The position numbers and the translations under genes are program-made. 64,000 nt of DNA from DATFQI01 sp963831105 (GTDB lineage Bacteria > Actinomycetota > Thermoleophilia > Solirubrobacterales > Solirubrobacteraceae), in assembly GCA_963831105.1 (NCBI GenBank), contig CAWHOS010000010.1:1-64000 (forward strand), given 5' to 3'. Below are positions 1 to 9,222 of the stretch, piece after piece. The notes under the pieces were generated by a model. That model searched no databases. It saw only the letters and a list, made by a program, of their open reading frames with translations, and was not told the DNA's origin. Positions within the stretch are counted from its first letter, which is position 1, and every line of letters begins with the position of its first letter.

Positions 1-288
1 GGTTTGTGAAGGGGGACCGGCAAGCGAAGGACGCTCGGCTACCGCATCGAGGCTTGCTGTTTGATTCGGCTCGTCGGTGACGTCCGACGCCGTGGAGAAG
101 GTCCCGACCGGCGGCGAGCTGACTCTCATTGAGGCTGTCGGCCGGGTAGGGCCTGACTTCCTTTTGTTTTGTCGCTCGTCGCCGGTCGGGGATGTCTGGC
201 GTGACTTGATAGATGCGTGGCACCGCCTCCAGCAAGCCGTGTCCGCCAGCCGTCCGCCCCTGAAGGGATCAAGAGGAGGACGAGGGCA
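1..288 (+). ncRNA. candidate IS110 left-end non-coding RNA (bridge RNA) region
   Basis: No credible protein is encoded here. IS110-group elements are known to carry a structured bridge RNA in the non-coding end upstream of the recombinase, and the length available (about 290 bases) fits. Short stems are visible, for example AGCG/CGCT near 24-35 and GTCGGCC/GGCC-TGAC near 138-164. Position and family knowledge are the main argument. No covariation can be tested from one copy. Confidence 0.3.
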
Positions 289-1352
289 ATGATCGTGCTC
301 GGCGCGGACACTCACAAGCGTTCGCACACGATCGCCGCGGTCGCGGCGGCGACCGGTGAGCTGCTGGGCGAGCAGACCGTCCGGTCGGTCGGCGCGGGTT
401 CGGTGCGCTGTTGCGGTGGGCGCGCGGCCTCGACGGCGAGCGGGTGTGGGCGCTTGAGGACTGCCGGCACGTGTCGGGGTCGCTGGAGCGCTTTCTGATC
501 GAGCGCGGCGAGCGGGTGCTGCGGATCCCGACGCACCTGACCGCCGAGGCGCGTCGGAGCGCCCGCCAGCGCGGAAAGTCGGATGCGATCGACGCGCTCA
601 ACGTCGCGCGCGCCGCGCTGCAGGAGGGTCTGCAGTCCTTCCCGGCCGCGCATCTGGACGGGCCCGAGCTCGACTTGCGGCTGCTGGTCGACCACCGCAA
701 ACGCCTTGTCCGCCATCGCGTCGAGCTCAACAGCACGCTGCTCTGGCACCTGCACGACCTCTGGCCCGAGCTCGTGCTGCCCGGCGGCGCACTGTTCTCG
801 AAGAAGTGGGGCACGCGGATCGGTCGGCGCCTGGCCCGCGCCCAGCAGTCGATGCGGGTCCGGATCGCGCGCGACGAGCTGCGCCGACTGCGCGAGCTCA
901 CCCACGCGATCAAAGGGCTCGAACGCGAGATCACCGAGCTCGTCGGGCAGATCGCCCCGCAGCTCCTCAACGAGCCGGGGTTCGGGCCGCTGACCGCTGC
1001 CAAGCTCGTCGGCGAGATCGCCGGCGCCCAGCGCTTTGCCACAGCGGCCAAGCTCGCGCGCGCTGCCGGCGTCGCGCCGATCCCCGCCAGCTCCGGCAAC
1101 ACCCAACGCCAACGGCTCGACCAGGGCGGCAACCGCCAGATCAATGCCGCCCTTCACCGCGTGATCGTCACCCGCGCCCGCTGCCACCAACCCACCCGCG
1201 ACTACATCGCCCGCCGCCGCAACGAAGGCAAGAGCACCCGCGAAGCCATCCGCTGCCTCAAGCGCTACCTCACCCGCCACGTCTGGCGCCTGCTGCAACC
1301 GCCCCACCCGGTCGCCAGAAACGCCTCCCCACCCATCAACTTCTTGACATAG
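289..1352 (+). pseudogene. IS110-family transposase (DEDD), frameshifted near residue 35
   Basis: The start is ATG at 289, preceded by a GAGGAGGA ribosome site at 273-280. The first 33 or so codons read MIVLGADTHKRSHT, the first acidic motif of the IS110 RuvC-like DEDD domain. Around 385-400 the frame changes by one base (a net loss). The downstream frame begins RGFGALLRWARGL and continues with ALED, KSDAIDAL and the C-terminal Tnp20-like part (GFGPLTAAKLVGEIAG, followed by a GNTQRQR segment) to TAG at 1352. Restored length is about 354 residues, normal for IS110. No slippery sequence is visible, so this is a mutation or a sequencing error rather than programmed frameshifting. Confidence 0.85.
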
Positions 1353-1887
1353 AAGCGACAGAAGCAGCAGCCACGCAACGAGCGGACGCACCGTGCTTGT
1401 TAGGTCGCGTAGCGATGTGGCGGTTGCAGCCCGAGTAAGAAATTGGCCCTCGGGAGGCGTCTGTCCGAACCTTTGAGCGGTCGAGGCGTTTAGCTAAGTA
1501 CCCGCCGGAGCTCGAGTTCCCACGGTTGGGGGCATGAGATCACGGAAGGTCCGAGCGACGGTGGGGTCCTGCAGTGCTGGGTCGAGGCAAGAAGCGTGAG
1601 CGGTCTCAGCGACTGTTCGGGGGGCGAAGTTCGCCGCGCACGGCCTACCCGAGGTATGGCCACTACACCCTCGCGCTGTGCGCCCCTCGTGAGCGCACGC
1701 CTCGCTTAGCGCGGCTGCCGGCAAACTCGCTGCCGCCTCCTTGTTCGCGACGTGCCCTCGCCTTGCCCACGACGCCGCGATCCTCAGCCGAGCGATCGAC
1801 GCCGAACTCCGCGCCGTCGACGAGGTGATCGGTCGTGAATGCCCGTTCTGACCGCCCGTCATGGTCCGTTTCAAACGTCTGCCACGT
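1353..1887. other. 535-base stretch without a recognisable gene
   Basis: Several short open frames exist on both strands, but none resembles a known family and none has a start with a ribosome site. The only protein-like stretch is a plus-strand frame at 1693-1851 (ending ...AIDAELRAVDEVIGRECPF, stop TGA). It is preceded by an in-frame stop at 1690 and lacks a start codon, so it looks like the tail of a lost gene. The region probably holds IS flank and gene remnants. Confidence 0.5.
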
Positions 1888-2427
1888 CTACAGCAGGTAG
1901 CTCGAACTGCCGCGCTTTGGTTTGGAGGTTGCGATCGCGCGTACCCAATGCTCAAGATCCGGGTCCGCGATCAGCGCGTTCGTATCCGGAACGAGCGGCG
2001 TCGAGGGCGAGAGGTGTGCGGCAGGAAGCTCGTCGAGCAGCGCCATTTGCGCGTCGAGGCTCATGCACGTACTCGCGAGTCCGCTCGAGGGTCCCTGCGG
2101 CCGGTCCGCGGCTGCCTGACGACCGGTCGACTGCGTCTACCAATCGGTCGGCGGCCTCATCGAAATTGGAAAGGTAGGTCGGCCCGCTCGTCACGAGAAC
2201 GTGACGCGCGGCGGTCAGCCACTGATCGAGCCGATCCTGCGCGTCTCCAAGAAGAGGTCGCTGTGAGGGCTCGAGCGCACCCCAGCGCCATGGGTTCACC
2301 CCGATCACGGCATGGCCGGGCTTGAACCGTTCTCGACACTCGAGACATCAAGCAGGGCATCGAGCGCTGTCCTTGCCGTGTTCGCCAGGTCGCCGAGCCG
2401 ATCTAGGAGGCTCTGGGCCGTGGCCAA
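1888..2427 (-). pseudogene. broken gene ending in a PIN-like domain start
   Basis: Read on the minus strand, three frame segments join into one protein-like sequence. The first has LATAQSLLDRLGDLANTA near 2427-2340. The second has FKPGHAVIGVNPWRWG through a TLERTREYV segment, about 2330-2075. The third has MSLDAQMALLDELPAAH followed by VPDTNALIADPDLEHW, about 2075-1890. The last motif, hydrophobic-PDTNALI-DPD, is the typical first strand and metal-binding aspartate of PIN nucleases. The frame changes lie near 2335 and 2070. The domain stops at TAG 1888 soon after the first motif, so the rest of the nuclease is missing. Family assignment is an inference from the single motif. Confidence 0.5.
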
Positions 2428-2456
2428 TTCGGGGGCTGGCGTTGAGGGACGCTGCT

Positions 2457-2763
2457 TTATAGGACTGGTGGCTTTGCGCGGACGGCGATTCTGTCGTGTT
2501 CGGCGTGAGCCTCGGGCGCGACCGTATAGAAGACGTTCCCGCGGCTCGTGCCCGCCCGCGAAGGAACCCTTGAGGTGGAACTCCTGGAGGTCCGCCTGTG
2601 GTCGCCAGCCTCTGAGTTCGCGACCCGACGGGCCGTAGACAAAAACGCGCGCACCCGAGCGCCCCCCGGTGGTGGCACGAATCTTCGGGTTGTCGGGATG
2701 GGCCTCGCGGACCGCATCGACCAGCTCGCAGAGGAGCTGCTGCTGTGACTCAAGGAGCGCCAA
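2457..2763 (-). pseudogene. frameshifted small gene of unknown function
   Basis: Starts at TTG 2763 (MALLESQQQLLCELVDAVRE...). It reads through ATTGGRSGARVFVYGPSGRE and a LQEFHLKGSFAGG segment, then changes frame near 2535 and ends ...GNVFYTVAPEAHAEHDR...KPPVL at 2457. Restored length is about 100 residues. I do not recognise the family. It lies just upstream of the broken PIN-type gene on the same strand, so the two may once have been one operon. Confidence 0.4.
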
Positions 2764-2996
2764 AGCGCGTGCAGCCTAACGGCGGATTACGGTCGCCGGC
2801 ATGGATTGGTGCTAACACGTTGCTAACGAACCATGGCGGACACCCATCACCAGGCATCACCGGTAGGGCGTTCGGCATGGACGTTCTCCGTGCAAACTTG
2901 GACACTTCTCGACACGCGACAGCAGGAGTCGTCACGTCGGGAAGAGAACCAGCTCTTCTGAGCAACCTCCCCGCAGCTCGCCCGTTGGGGCCTGTC

Positions 2997-4311
2997 ATGC
3001 CCGTCGTGCGCGCCATCCTCGCCGTCGCCGTCCTCCTGATGGTCCCCGCCTCCGCCATGGCGGCCCCGCCGTGGTCGCCGGCGCGGCCCGCGGAAGGCGT
3101 CGCCGGGGCCTACCGCCTGCTCACCACCGCGGGCGGCGGCCGGGTCCTCGTCGGCGTCTCCCCTGAACGGGCGTTCGATTCGCAGACCGTGCTCGCCACG
3201 CTCGGCGAGGACGGCGCCGAGACGGGGCGGCAGCGGCTCCGCATCGGCCCACGCCCTCGCCACGGCCGCCGGCGAGCGGATCGTCGTGGCCGGCTCGCGA
3301 CCGGCGGCGACCACGCGTGAGGCCGAGCGCGCGGCGGTGCTGGTGGCGTCCGGGCCCGCCGGTGCCCTCGGCGCCCCGCGGGCGCTGCCCGGCACCCGCG
3401 GGCAGTGGGTCTCCAGCCTCGCCGGGCGCGGAAGGACCGTGGCGATGGTCACGGCCACGATGTACAACCGCGGCAGGCCGGGCCGCACGCTGTGGATCCG
3501 GCGCGGTGGCCAGGCGTTCCGGCGCGTGCTGACGATCCGGCCCGGCCCGTTCGCGCGCGATACGGCGGTCGCGGTCGGGCCGCGCGGCGACGTGCTGGTG
3601 GTCTGGCAGGAGCAACGGGCGATCCGCGCCCGTCACGTCAGCCGCGGCGGGCGCGTCGGCCCCGAGCGGACCCTCGGCCGCGGCGTCCAGTCGGCGCTGC
3701 AGGCGAACCTCGCGTCGGGGCGCATGGAGGTGGCCTGGATGTCGCAGCGGGTCGGTGAGGGTGACGCCCACACGCCGGCGCGGGTCGCCTACGTCAGCGC
3801 CCCGCGGGGCGGCCGCTTCGGGCGTCCGCGCACCGTCGGCCGCTCCTCGCCCACCGGCACCGGCCGGTACGTCAAGCGCCCCGGCGTGCGCCTCGAGCCC
3901 GCGGGCGGCGGTCGCTCGGTGCTGGCCTGGACGGACTACGACGGTGAGCGCTTCCGCGTGCGCGCGGCCGACGTGACGGACGGCGCGGTCGGCACCCCGG
4001 CCAGGCTGACGCCGCCGGGCGATGACTTCGTCCTCGCCGACCTCGCCGTGTCCGCGCAGGGCGCGGTGCTCGTCCTGTCGCTCAGCGGCACCCGCGGCAA
4101 CGACCCCAGCGGCGCGCAGCGGGTCTTCGGCGCGTTCCGCGCGGCGGGCGCACCCGCGTTCGGGCCGTCCGAGCTCGTCAGCGACGCCGCGGCGGACGCG
4201 CCGCCCGTCGTGTTCGCCGCGGCCGGCATCGACGCTGCCGGGCGCCCGCTCGCCGCCTTCGAGCCGCTCGGCGGCGCCTCGTCCGTCGCGGTCCGGGCGG
4301 GCGGGCCCTGA
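2997..4311 (+). CDS. secreted repeat/propeller-like protein of unknown function, frameshifted
   Basis: ATG at 2997 begins a clear Sec signal peptide (MPVVRAILAVAVLLMVPASAMA-A). The frame changes by one base near 3230-3240 (one extra C in CTCC fits). The protein then continues ASAHALATAAGERIVVAGSRP... to TGA at 4311, about 437 residues in all. The body repeats short strand-rich units such as DTAVAVGPRGDVLVVWQEQ and GGGRSVLAWTDYDGERFRVR, which look like beta-propeller or WD/Kelch-type blades. No catalytic motif is visible. The next gene starts one base after the stop, suggesting translational coupling. Confidence 0.6.
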
Positions 4312-4312
4312 G

Positions 4313-4621
4313 GTGTCACGCGCGCAGCACCTCCAGGAGCTGCTCGGCCTCTCCGACGAGGAGCTACTGGCCGTGCTCGACGAGGACCCGCTGACCGTGC
4401 TCACCGGCGAGCTCGACCACAAGCCGGAGCTGCCGATCCTGCTCGAGCTGCTCGCGGAGGCCGAGGAGCGCGCCGGCGCGCCCGTGCTGCGGCGCTGGGT
4501 GCGGGCGCAGGGGCCGAGCGGCCGCCCGCTGGACCTGCTCCTCGCGCGCGACTTCGGCGGCTTCGAGACCGCGCTCGGGACGCTCGCCGAGCGCGGCTTC
4601 GTGCTGCGCTCGGGCGGCTAG
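4313..4621 (+). CDS. small hypothetical protein
   Basis: Starts at GTG 4313, one base after the stop of the secreted protein gene. It encodes 102 residues beginning VSRAQHLQELLGLSDEELL, leucine- and glutamate-rich and predicted all-helical, with no signal peptide or membrane segment. It ends TAG 4621, four bases before the convergent DUF4235 gene. No family recognised. The start was chosen for its coupling position and because the upstream frame overlaps the previous gene. Confidence 0.6.
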   Translation: MSRAQHLQELLGLSDEELLAVLDEDPLTVLTGELDHKPELPILLELLAEAEERAGAPVLRRWVRAQGPSGRPLDLLLARDFGGFETALGTLAERGFVLRSGG

Positions 4622-4625
4622 CGCC

Positions 4626-4904
4626 CTACTCGTCCGGGTCCGGGCGCTTCTCGCCCGGCCACGAGCCCGTCAGGTAGTGGAAGCCGATCGCGCCGTAGCG
4701 ATCGACCACGAAGCGCGTCACGCGGAAGATCACGCCCTGCACGGCGGCGGCGGTGATCAGCCGGGCCCAGGTCGTCTCGCGCGTCGTCGCCTCAGGCGGC
4801 TCCTGGTCGTCGATCTTGGTCCACGCGAAGTCGAACAGCTTCTTGCCGAGCACGCCCGCGAGGAGGCCGAGGATGATGCCGAACGGCTTGTAGATCAGAC
4901 CCAT
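4626..4904 (-). CDS. DUF4235 membrane protein
   Basis: ATG at 4904 (MGLIYKPFGIILGLLAGVLG) gives 92 residues. There are two hydrophobic segments, about residues 5-20 and 48-63. Between them lies the family-typical KKLFDFAWTKIDDQEPP, and after them RFVVDRYGAIGFHYLTGSWPG. This is the usual length for DUF4235, a small actinobacterial membrane protein of unknown role. An upstream in-frame extension to 5000 is not protein-like and was rejected. Confidence 0.8.
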   Translation of the reverse strand: MGLIYKPFGIILGLLAGVLGKKLFDFAWTKIDDQEPPEATTRETTWARLITAAAVQGVIFRVTRFVVDRYGAIGFHYLTGSWPGEKRPDPDE

Positions 4905-4999
4905 GGATCGAGCGTACCCCCATCGATGGTGCGTTGACTCGCCGCCCGATGGTGGAGAATCTGGACGAGGAGGTCGACAATCCGTCCTGGAGGACCGCA

Positions 5000-5701
5000 A
5001 TGGACGATCACGCCGACGATCTGCTCAGACGGGCGCTCATCGACGCCGACGCGTCGGCTGCCGTCGCGCTGCGGGTTCAGGGCCTCCCGCTGTGCGAGAC
5101 GCTGACGGTCGTCTTCCACGGCCGCCGCGACCTCGGCACGATCCAGACCTACGTCACCCACGGCGGCCATGGAGCCGGCGCCGCGGTGTCCGCGGGCGAT
5201 CTGCTGCGCGTCCCGTGCGACCTCGACCTGGGCGCGGCCGAGGACCGCGAGGAGGCCGAGCTGCTCTACGCGGAGCAGGCCGCCGCGCTGCGCGACGCGC
5301 TCGTGGGCGCCGACACCGTGCTCGACATCTGGCGCGAGCCGCTCGAGGACCTCGCGGGCTCGCGCGTGGAGGTCGACCGGCGCCTCCAGCTCGACGTCCG
5401 GCTGCCCGCCCACCGGCTGCTGCCGGCCGCGCTCGTGGCGCCCGAGCGGCGGATGCTCGTCGCCGCCGTGTGCGGCGCCCGGCCGCTGGCCGAGGGCCGC
5501 CCGCCGATGGGGATCGTCTGCGCCCAGCAGGACGTCGCGCGCGTCTACCCGCTCCCCGACGACCCCGAGCGCTGCCTGGAGGACTTCCTGGCCGTCGCCG
5601 CCGATCATGCGCGAGAGATGGCCGAGCGCCTCGAGCGCCAGGAGGCCTCGGTCGAGCGCTTCCTCGAGCTCTCGGGCGACGACCTCCCTGAAGCGGGATA
5701 G
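5000..5701 (+). CDS. hypothetical soluble protein, 233 residues
   Basis: The start at ATG 5000 is chosen because GGAGG (4989-4993) sits correctly upstream. An earlier ATG at 4934 is in frame but lacks a site. The protein (MDDHADDLLRRALIDADASA...) is acidic, with no signal peptide. It has a beta-rich middle (LTVVFHGRRDLGTIQTYVTHGG) and a helical C-terminus (REMAERLERQEASVERFLEL). No known family recognised. The next gene, an exported protein, follows 17 bases later on the same strand. Confidence 0.65.
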   Translation: MDDHADDLLRRALIDADASAAVALRVQGLPLCETLTVVFHGRRDLGTIQTYVTHGGHGAGAAVSAGDLLRVPCDLDLGAAEDREEAELLYAEQAAALRDALVGADTVLDIWREPLEDLAGSRVEVDRRLQLDVRLPAHRLLPAALVAPERRMLVAAVCGARPLAEGRPPMGIVCAQQDVARVYPLPDDPERCLEDFLAVAADHAREMAERLERQEASVERFLELSGDDLPEAG

Positions 5702-5718
5702 GTAGGTTCCCGCGGCCC

Positions 5719-6168
5719 GTGCGCCGCGCCCGAGTGCTCATCCCGGTCCTCTTCGGCCTGTTCGTCTTCCTCGGCCTCTCGGTGCTGCTCGCCCGCGGCC
5801 TGACGAGCAGCGGCACCGAGCGCGCGGACGTGCTCGAGCTCGTGCGCGCCGAGGCGCGCGGCGACGCCGCCGCCGTGCTCGCCCTGCTGCCGGCCTGCCG
5901 CCGCGAGCCGGCCTGCGCGCAGGCGACCCGCGAGCGCGTTGCCGGGCTGCGCCGGCCCGGTCGGGTGCAGATCCTGACCTACACGCCGTCGGCCCGGCTG
6001 GCGCTCACCCGCAAGGTGGGCACGGGCCGCGTCGCGTGGCGCGCGGGCGAGGGGCTGCCGGTCGTGCAGTGCGTGCGCGTGCGGCGCGAGGGACCGCTCA
6101 CCGGCGCCGGCGTGGAGCTGCTCTCGGTGTCCTCCCCGATCGCCTCGGACGAAGGCTGCGCGGCATGA
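5719..6168 (+). CDS. small membrane-anchored or exported protein
   Basis: GTG 5719 starts a 149-residue protein with one N-terminal hydrophobic segment (LIPVLFGLFVFLGLSVLLA, about residues 7-25). An extracytoplasmic part with four cysteines follows (PACRREPACAQ, VVQCVRV, DEGCAA), possibly two disulfides. It resembles small lipid- or envelope-associated proteins of unknown function. It may be co-transcribed with the gene ending at 5701. Confidence 0.6.
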   Translation: MRRARVLIPVLFGLFVFLGLSVLLARGLTSSGTERADVLELVRAEARGDAAAVLALLPACRREPACAQATRERVAGLRRPGRVQILTYTPSARLALTRKVGTGRVAWRAGEGLPVVQCVRVRREGPLTGAGVELLSVSSPIASDEGCAA

Positions 6169-6232
6169 GTCATGTATCGAACGCTCGCAACGGCGCGACT
6201 TGCCGCCGCACCGGGTGTTGGGATTCGCCGTG

Positions 6233-8095
6233 ATGCGGCTCCCCAGACTCCTCCTCCTCGCCCTGCTCGCGGTGCTCATGGCGCCATCGATCGCGCAGGC
6301 CGCCGACGTTCCATCGAAGAAGACGCTCTACTCCGACGGCCCCACGGGCCGCTTCCTGATGGACGGCCGGTGGCTGTTCCGGCTCGACGCGGCCGACCAG
6401 GGCGTGCGCCAGCGCTTCTACCGCCAGAGCTCCACGGCGGGCTGGTCGGCCGTGACGGTGCCGAACGTCTGGAACGTGGGCGACGACTCCGAGGCGTCGA
6501 TGCGCGGCTCGGTGGGCTGGTACCGCAAGGACTTCGAGCTGCCCGACAAGCGCGCCGCGCTCGAGTGGGCCGTCCGCTTCGAATCGGTCAACTACCGCAC
6601 GCGGGTGTACCTCAACGGGCGCGAGCTCGGCCGCAACGCGGGCGCCTACATCCCGTTCACGATGCGGCTGAAGGGCCTGCGCAAGCGCGGGGTCAACCGC
6701 CTCGTCGTGCGCGTGGACTCGCGCCGCCTGCCGACGGACTTCCCGCCCTCCGGCCTGAGCACGACCGGCAACGCGACGGGCGGCTGGTTCAACTACGGCG
6801 GCATCCAGCGCGAGGTCTACCTGCAGAAGCTCGACACGGTGCAGTTCAACACCGTCCGGGTCCTGCCCAAGCTCTCGTGCGCGAGCTGCCCCGCGACGGT
6901 CGACTTCACGCTCGCGCTCGAGAACGTGACGAACGCGGGCCGGCGCATCTCCGCCGTGGCGAAGTACGGCTCCAAGCGGATCGGCCTCGGCACGCGCAGG
7001 GTGCGCGGCGGCGAGGCCGAGGTGTTCGACGGCCGGCTGAAGCTCGGCCGGGCCCGGCTGTGGTCGCCGAAGAGCCCGTACCTGTACCCGGTCAAGATCA
7101 CCGTCTCCTCGGGCGGGCGGACCGTCGGCACCTACGAGCTCAAGAGCGGCGTGCGCTCGATCAAGGTCTCGCGCGGGCGGCTCTATCTCAACGGCCGTCC
7201 TGTGAACATCCGCGGCGTCGGCGTGCACGAGGACACCCGCTCGCAGGGCTTCGCGGTCGACAACGCGTTCCGCGACCGGCTCGTCTCGGAGGCGCGCGCG
7301 GTCGGCGCGACCGTGCTGCGCACGCACTACCCGATGCACCCCCACATCCACGAGCTCGCCGACCGGCTCGGGCTGCTGATCTGGTCGGAGATCCCCGTCT
7401 ACGCGGTCAAGACGACCTACCTCAAGCGCGAGTCCGTGCGCGCGCTGGCGGCCAAGGAGATGCGCCGCAACGTCGAGACCAACCTCAACCACCCGTCCGT
7501 GTTCACGTGGTCGGTCGGCAACGAGCTGTCCTCGCGCCCCGGCCCCGTGCAGGGCGACTACATCCGGCGCGCGAGCGAGATCGCCAAGGACATCGACCCG
7601 ACGCGGCCGACCTCGATCGCGTTCGCGGGCTACCCCTCCGCGGGCTGCCAGGGCGAGTACGGCCCGCTCGACATCGTCGGCGTCAACGAGTACTACGGCT
7701 GGTACCCCGGCCCGGGCGGCAAGCTGTTCGACCGCGACGGCCTCAGCGGCTACCTGGACAGCGTGCGCCGCTGCTACCCGCGGCACGCGATCGTGGTGAC
7801 GGAGTTCGGCGCGGAGGCCAACCGCGAGGGCCCCGCCGAGGAGAAGGGCACGTGGGCCTTCCAGCAGGACTTCGTCAAGTTCCACCTCGGCGTGTTCGCG
7901 AGCAAGTCGTGGCTGAGCGGCGGGATCTACTGGGCGCTGAACGAGTTCCGGGTCAAGCCCGACTGGGAGGGCGGCAACCCGCGCCCGCAGCCGCCGGTGC
8001 ACCAGAAGGGGCTGCTGACCTACGACGGGATGGCGCGCAAGCCCGCGTGGGCGGACGTCCAGCGGTCCTTCAGCGGCACCAACCAGTACCCGTAG
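6233..8095 (+). CDS. secreted glycoside hydrolase family 2 (beta-glucuronidase/beta-galactosidase type)
   Basis: ATG 6233 gives a 620-residue protein with a Sec signal peptide ending SIAQA-A. Next come the GH2 sugar-binding jelly roll (YRTRVYLNGRELGRNAG), the immunoglobulin-like domain and the TIM barrel (RGVGVHEDTRSQG). The acid/base glutamate is in SVGNELSS (about residue 431) and the nucleophile in VVTEFGAEA (about residue 524). Family knowledge: GH2 enzymes cleave beta-galactosides, beta-glucuronides or beta-mannosides. The substrate cannot be told here. The motif set is closest to beta-glucuronidase-like members. No sugar transporter or regulator is adjacent, so it appears to be a stand-alone exported enzyme. 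Confidence 0.88.
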   Translation: MRLPRLLLLALLAVLMAPSIAQAADVPSKKTLYSDGPTGRFLMDGRWLFRLDAADQGVRQRFYRQSSTAGWSAVTVPNVWNVGDDSEASMRGSVGWYRKDFELPDKRAALEWAVRFESVNYRTRVYLNGRELGRNAGAYIPFTMRLKGLRKRGVNRLVVRVDSRRLPTDFPPSGLSTTGNATGGWFNYGGIQREVYLQKLDTVQFNTVRVLPKLSCASCPATVDFTLALENVTNAGRRISAVAKYGSKRIGLGTRRVRGGEAEVFDGRLKLGRARLWSPKSPYLYPVKITVSSGGRTVGTYELKSGVRSIKVSRGRLYLNGRPVNIRGVGVHEDTRSQGFAVDNAFRDRLVSEARAVGATVLRTHYPMHPHIHELADRLGLLIWSEIPVYAVKTTYLKRESVRALAAKEMRRNVETNLNHPSVFTWSVGNELSSRPGPVQGDYIRRASEIAKDIDPTRPTSIAFAGYPSAGCQGEYGPLDIVGVNEYYGWYPGPGGKLFDRDGLSGYLDSVRRCYPRHAIVVTEFGAEANREGPAEEKGTWAFQQDFVKFHLGVFASKSWLSGGIYWALNEFRVKPDWEGGNPRPQPPVHQKGLLTYDGMARKPAWADVQRSFSGTNQYP

Positions 8096-8098
8096 CCG

Positions 8099-8437
8099 TC
8101 AGCGCGAGCGCTCGGGCACCCGGCGCGGTGTCCGGGCCGGCTCGGTGACCCGCCGGCGCTCGGGGCGCGGGCGCAGGTCGGCGAGCTTCTCGTGCCCGCG
8201 CAGGCGCACCGGTGCGGGCTCGGCATCGGGGAGCGGGATGCCGCCGGACGGCGAGGTCTTGGGCGCGCCGGAGATGCGGTCGCTCCCTCCGCCACCGCCA
8301 CCCTCGTCCTCCTCGGGACCCTCGCCGCCGTCCTGCGTGTCCGACCGCAGGAACATCACGAACAGCACCACACCGAGGGCCAGGGCCACCAGGTGCAGCG
8401 CTCCGAAGATGAGCATCAGCTCCTCGTCGGGGGACAT
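8099..8437 (-). CDS. small single-pass membrane protein, low-complexity tail
   Basis: ATG 8437 starts 112 residues. One transmembrane helix (LIFGALHLVALALGVVLFVMFL, about residues 9-30) is followed by an acidic, glycine-rich linker and a basic proline/arginine-rich cytoplasmic or extracytoplasmic tail. No known domain. It is divergent from rplY and convergent with the glycoside hydrolase, 3 bases from that gene's stop. Confidence 0.6.
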   Translation of the reverse strand: MSPDEELMLIFGALHLVALALGVVLFVMFLRSDTQDGGEGPEEDEGGGGGGSDRISGAPKTSPSGGIPLPDAEPAPVRLRGHEKLADLRPRPERRRVTEPARTPRRVPERSR

Positions 8438-8499
8438 ACGGAAAATCTACCCTCCTGACGGCCTGGCAGGCGCGGTTCGCTAGCATGGCGCGCCTCATC

Positions 8500-9222
8500 A
8501 TGGCTTCTGATACGTCTTCGCTCTCCCTGTCCAAGCGCGCCCCCGAGGGCTCGCGCTCCGCGCGCCGGCTGCGCCGTGAGGGCCTCGTCCCCGGCGTGAT
8601 CTACGGCGGCGACGGCGGGCCCGAGCACTTCGCGGTCGACGCCCGCATCCTTCGCAACACGCTCGCGCACTCCGGCGCGATCCTCGAGGTCTCGATCGAC
8701 GGCGGCACCGGCGTCCCCGTGCTCGTCAAGGACCTGCAGCGCCACCCCGTGCGCGGTGAGGCCGTCCACGTGGACCTGCTCCGCGTGAACATGGCCGAGA
8801 CCATCCACACGACGGTCCACCTCGAGCTGACCGGCGCCGAGGAGGCGCCCGGCAGCGTCGAGGGCGGCGTGCTCAACCAGGAGACGCGCGAGCTGAACAT
8901 CGAGGCCCTGCCGGGCGACATCCCGGACTCGATCACCTTCGACGTCTCCAAGATGGAGATGAACGAGACGGTGACGCTGTCAAAGCTCACCGCGCCCGAC
9001 GGCGTGACCTTCCTCGACGACCCCGAGGAGACCGTGCTGGCCACGATCACCCCGCCGACGCTGGAGCCGGTCGAGGACGAGATCGAGACCGAGACCGCGC
9101 TGGTCGGCGAGGACGGCGAGCCGCTCGAGGGCGAGGAGCTCGAGGCCGCGCAGGCGGAGGCCCAGGCCGAGGGCGACACGGGCGAAGAGGCCGAGCAGAA
9201 GGCCGACTCGGACGAGTCCTGA
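8500..9222 (+). CDS. rplY: 50S ribosomal protein L25 / general stress protein Ctc
   Basis: The L25 core (SARRLRREGLVPGVIYGGDGGPEHFAV...) is followed by the long TL5/CTC-type beta domain (NIEALPGDIPDSITFDVS) and an acidic tail rich in E, A and D. It binds 5S rRNA in the large subunit. The start at ATG 8500 is preferred over ATG 8485. A TAGCAT at 8481-8486 looks like a -10 box overlapping the upstream ATG, so the message may be nearly leaderless. It precedes pth, as in many actinobacteria. Confidence 0.92.
   Translation: MASDTSSLSLSKRAPEGSRSARRLRREGLVPGVIYGGDGGPEHFAVDARILRNTLAHSGAILEVSIDGGTGVPVLVKDLQRHPVRGEAVHVDLLRVNMAETIHTTVHLELTGAEEAPGSVEGGVLNQETRELNIEALPGDIPDSITFDVSKMEMNETVTLSKLTAPDGVTFLDDPEETVLATITPPTLEPVEDEIETETALVGEDGEPLEGEELEAAQAEAQAEGDTGEEAEQKADSDES

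Larger units (their letters stand above)
1..1352 (+). mobile_element. IS110-family insertion sequence, left boundary outside or at window edge
   Basis: The element is recognised from its transposase (289-1352) plus about 290 bases of non-coding DNA upstream. IS110 elements lack terminal inverted repeats, so neither end can be fixed from one copy. The right end lies somewhere after 1352, where recognisable coding stops. DNA on its right (1353-2763) is degraded, which fits an old insertion in accessory DNA. Confidence 0.7.

Noticed and set aside
380..411. Programmed frameshift in the IS110 transposase
   Set aside because: No slippery heptamer or stimulatory structure; IS110 transposases are normally one frame, so a lesion or error is more likely.
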